Source: Owenia fusiformis (lineage: Eukaryota > Annelida > Polychaeta > Sabellida > Oweniidae). Taken from it: a stretch of DNA of 60,000 nucleotides. Within the stretch, counting starts at the first letter, position 1, and each line of letters begins with the position of its first letter. Shown piece by piece: positions 58,896 through 60,000 of this stretch. The translations under genes were made by a program, and so were the position numbers. Location of the stretch: the NCBI GenBank assembly GCA_903813345.2, contig CAIIXF020000004.1:13664196-13724195 (forward strand), written 5' to 3'. The notes beneath the pieces are model-generated. The model searched no databases. It was not told where the DNA came from and saw only the letters and a list, made by a program, of their open reading frames with translations.

Positions 58896-60000
58896 CATTC
58901 GTTTTAAAGTTGGTTCTGAGTTTTGTCAATTGTAGGAAATACATGGGGTTCCATATTACATTCTTTACGCTATCTTTAGGACAACAACCTAATTTTTCTG
59001 CTTTGTCAATTTCAATTCATTTCATATTACTGCAGAACACAATTATCCTTATAATCGTATTGAAGGATAATGTATTTGTTTTCACAGGTAATGAAGTATC
59101 ATTGGATCATTCTGAAAAAAACATTACAACATAAAAAGTATTTTTGGAAAAAATCACTTAATAGTAAGTTTTCCTCCAAAACAATCACGGTAAACTAAAA
59201 TCGAGTCAATGATACCGTAACGTGTGTTTTTGCTGTTGTGATTTTGACAAGTATTCACATTATTTAACGTGCCAAAATTATTCAATTATTAAAAACTTGC
59301 CAACATACAATCAACATACAATGACAATAAATAAACACAGCCAGACAGAGAGTTAAGTTGACTCTGCCAAAAGTAATTCCAAGGTTGGTACTGATGTAGC
59401 AATTCTTAAGATTATTTTGTTAAGTACTATGCTAGTCGGTCAAGAATCATCAAGTGATTGCGAATACAAAAGCAAACAACTACAAAATATAAAACGTATG
59501 GTTAAATATATTTCACACTCGAAAATTACTATTCTGAGATGTGTAAGCACACGTAAAAAAGGATGCGGAATGAATTCCACTTTGAAACCTAGCCTCGTTC
59601 ACACTTTGTTTGTATATTGTATTCTATTTATACTTTTAATATAAATATGTCTATTTATGTTCAGGGATATACTATTCATTTATATATCGTAAGAACAGCC
59701 ACGTTTAACGAATTAAATGTGTGTTCGCCGTCTATCAAGCCTAACCATCGACAACGTACAATGACAAAACACGCCGTCGTACACTTTAGATGCACGGTGT
59801 CACTATTAATCGATTTGAAGCAAAGACAATGATGTAGATTTGATGTAGGTTTTAAAGAAGTTATCCGAGCGATACATACAGGAGTTTAAGTTTGATTTCT
59901 TGTGTATCCGTTTGGGAAGACATTTAACTTTCTAGTAACGTTGATAGATTTTCAAACAGTGCTCGATTTTTTCGTGGATAATCTACCCATAAAATTCATG
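58896..60000. other. Right edge, no recognised gene
   Basis: AT-rich with short ORFs (for example 59417-59644) that show no domain or splice support. No inverted arms seen. Confidence 0.4.

Overview
This is intron-rich animal DNA, not prokaryotic. It has GT-AG introns, secreted multidomain proteins (EGF-like, TSP1-like, PAN/apple, WSC), tRNA-derived SINEs, mariner-like and Crypton-like transposons and dozens of foldback elements in AT-rich DNA. The mix fits a marine invertebrate with a transposon-loaded genome; the species cannot be fixed from the sequence.

The core is a convergent (tail-to-tail) pair of paralogous genes. Gene 1 (+ strand, coding exons 18631-41028) encodes a TSP1-like module, nine EGF-like repeats and an arylsulfatase-B-type domain. 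Gene 2 (- strand, 52995-45200, 13 coding exons, 867 aa) encodes a signal peptide, eight EGF-like repeats and the same sulfatase domain. Their sulfatase exons match one to one in phase and mostly in length. Both have lost the formylglycine cysteine (C-x-P-x-R is S-T-A-F-R). Gene 2 keeps part of the metal site; gene 1 has lost all four metal ligands. They look like secreted pseudosulfatases at two stages of active-site loss, which is the main discovery candidate here.

A third gene (+, 56936-58695, three exons, 191 aa) encodes a small secreted PAN-like plus WSC protein.

Layout: 1-2624 is an LTR retrotransposon end on the - strand (gag-like ORF, tRNA-Leu primer site, long LTR with internal tandem repeats). 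2.7-12.5 kb is foldback elements and repeat debris. 12.9-15.9 kb is a 382-bp tandem repeat split by a TIR transposon with a visible 3-bp target duplication. 16.2-17.2 kb is a dead mariner. 18.6-41.0 kb is gene 1, its introns swollen by MITEs, a Crypton-like pseudogene and a MADF fragment. 41.8-44.8 kb, between the gene tails, is an array of TIR elements. 45.2-53.0 kb is gene 2. 53.9-56.5 kb is a nest of mariners and MITEs. 56.9-58.7 kb is the PAN/WSC gene, and the rest is featureless. All exon models are read by eye from splice sites, frame and paralogue comparison.
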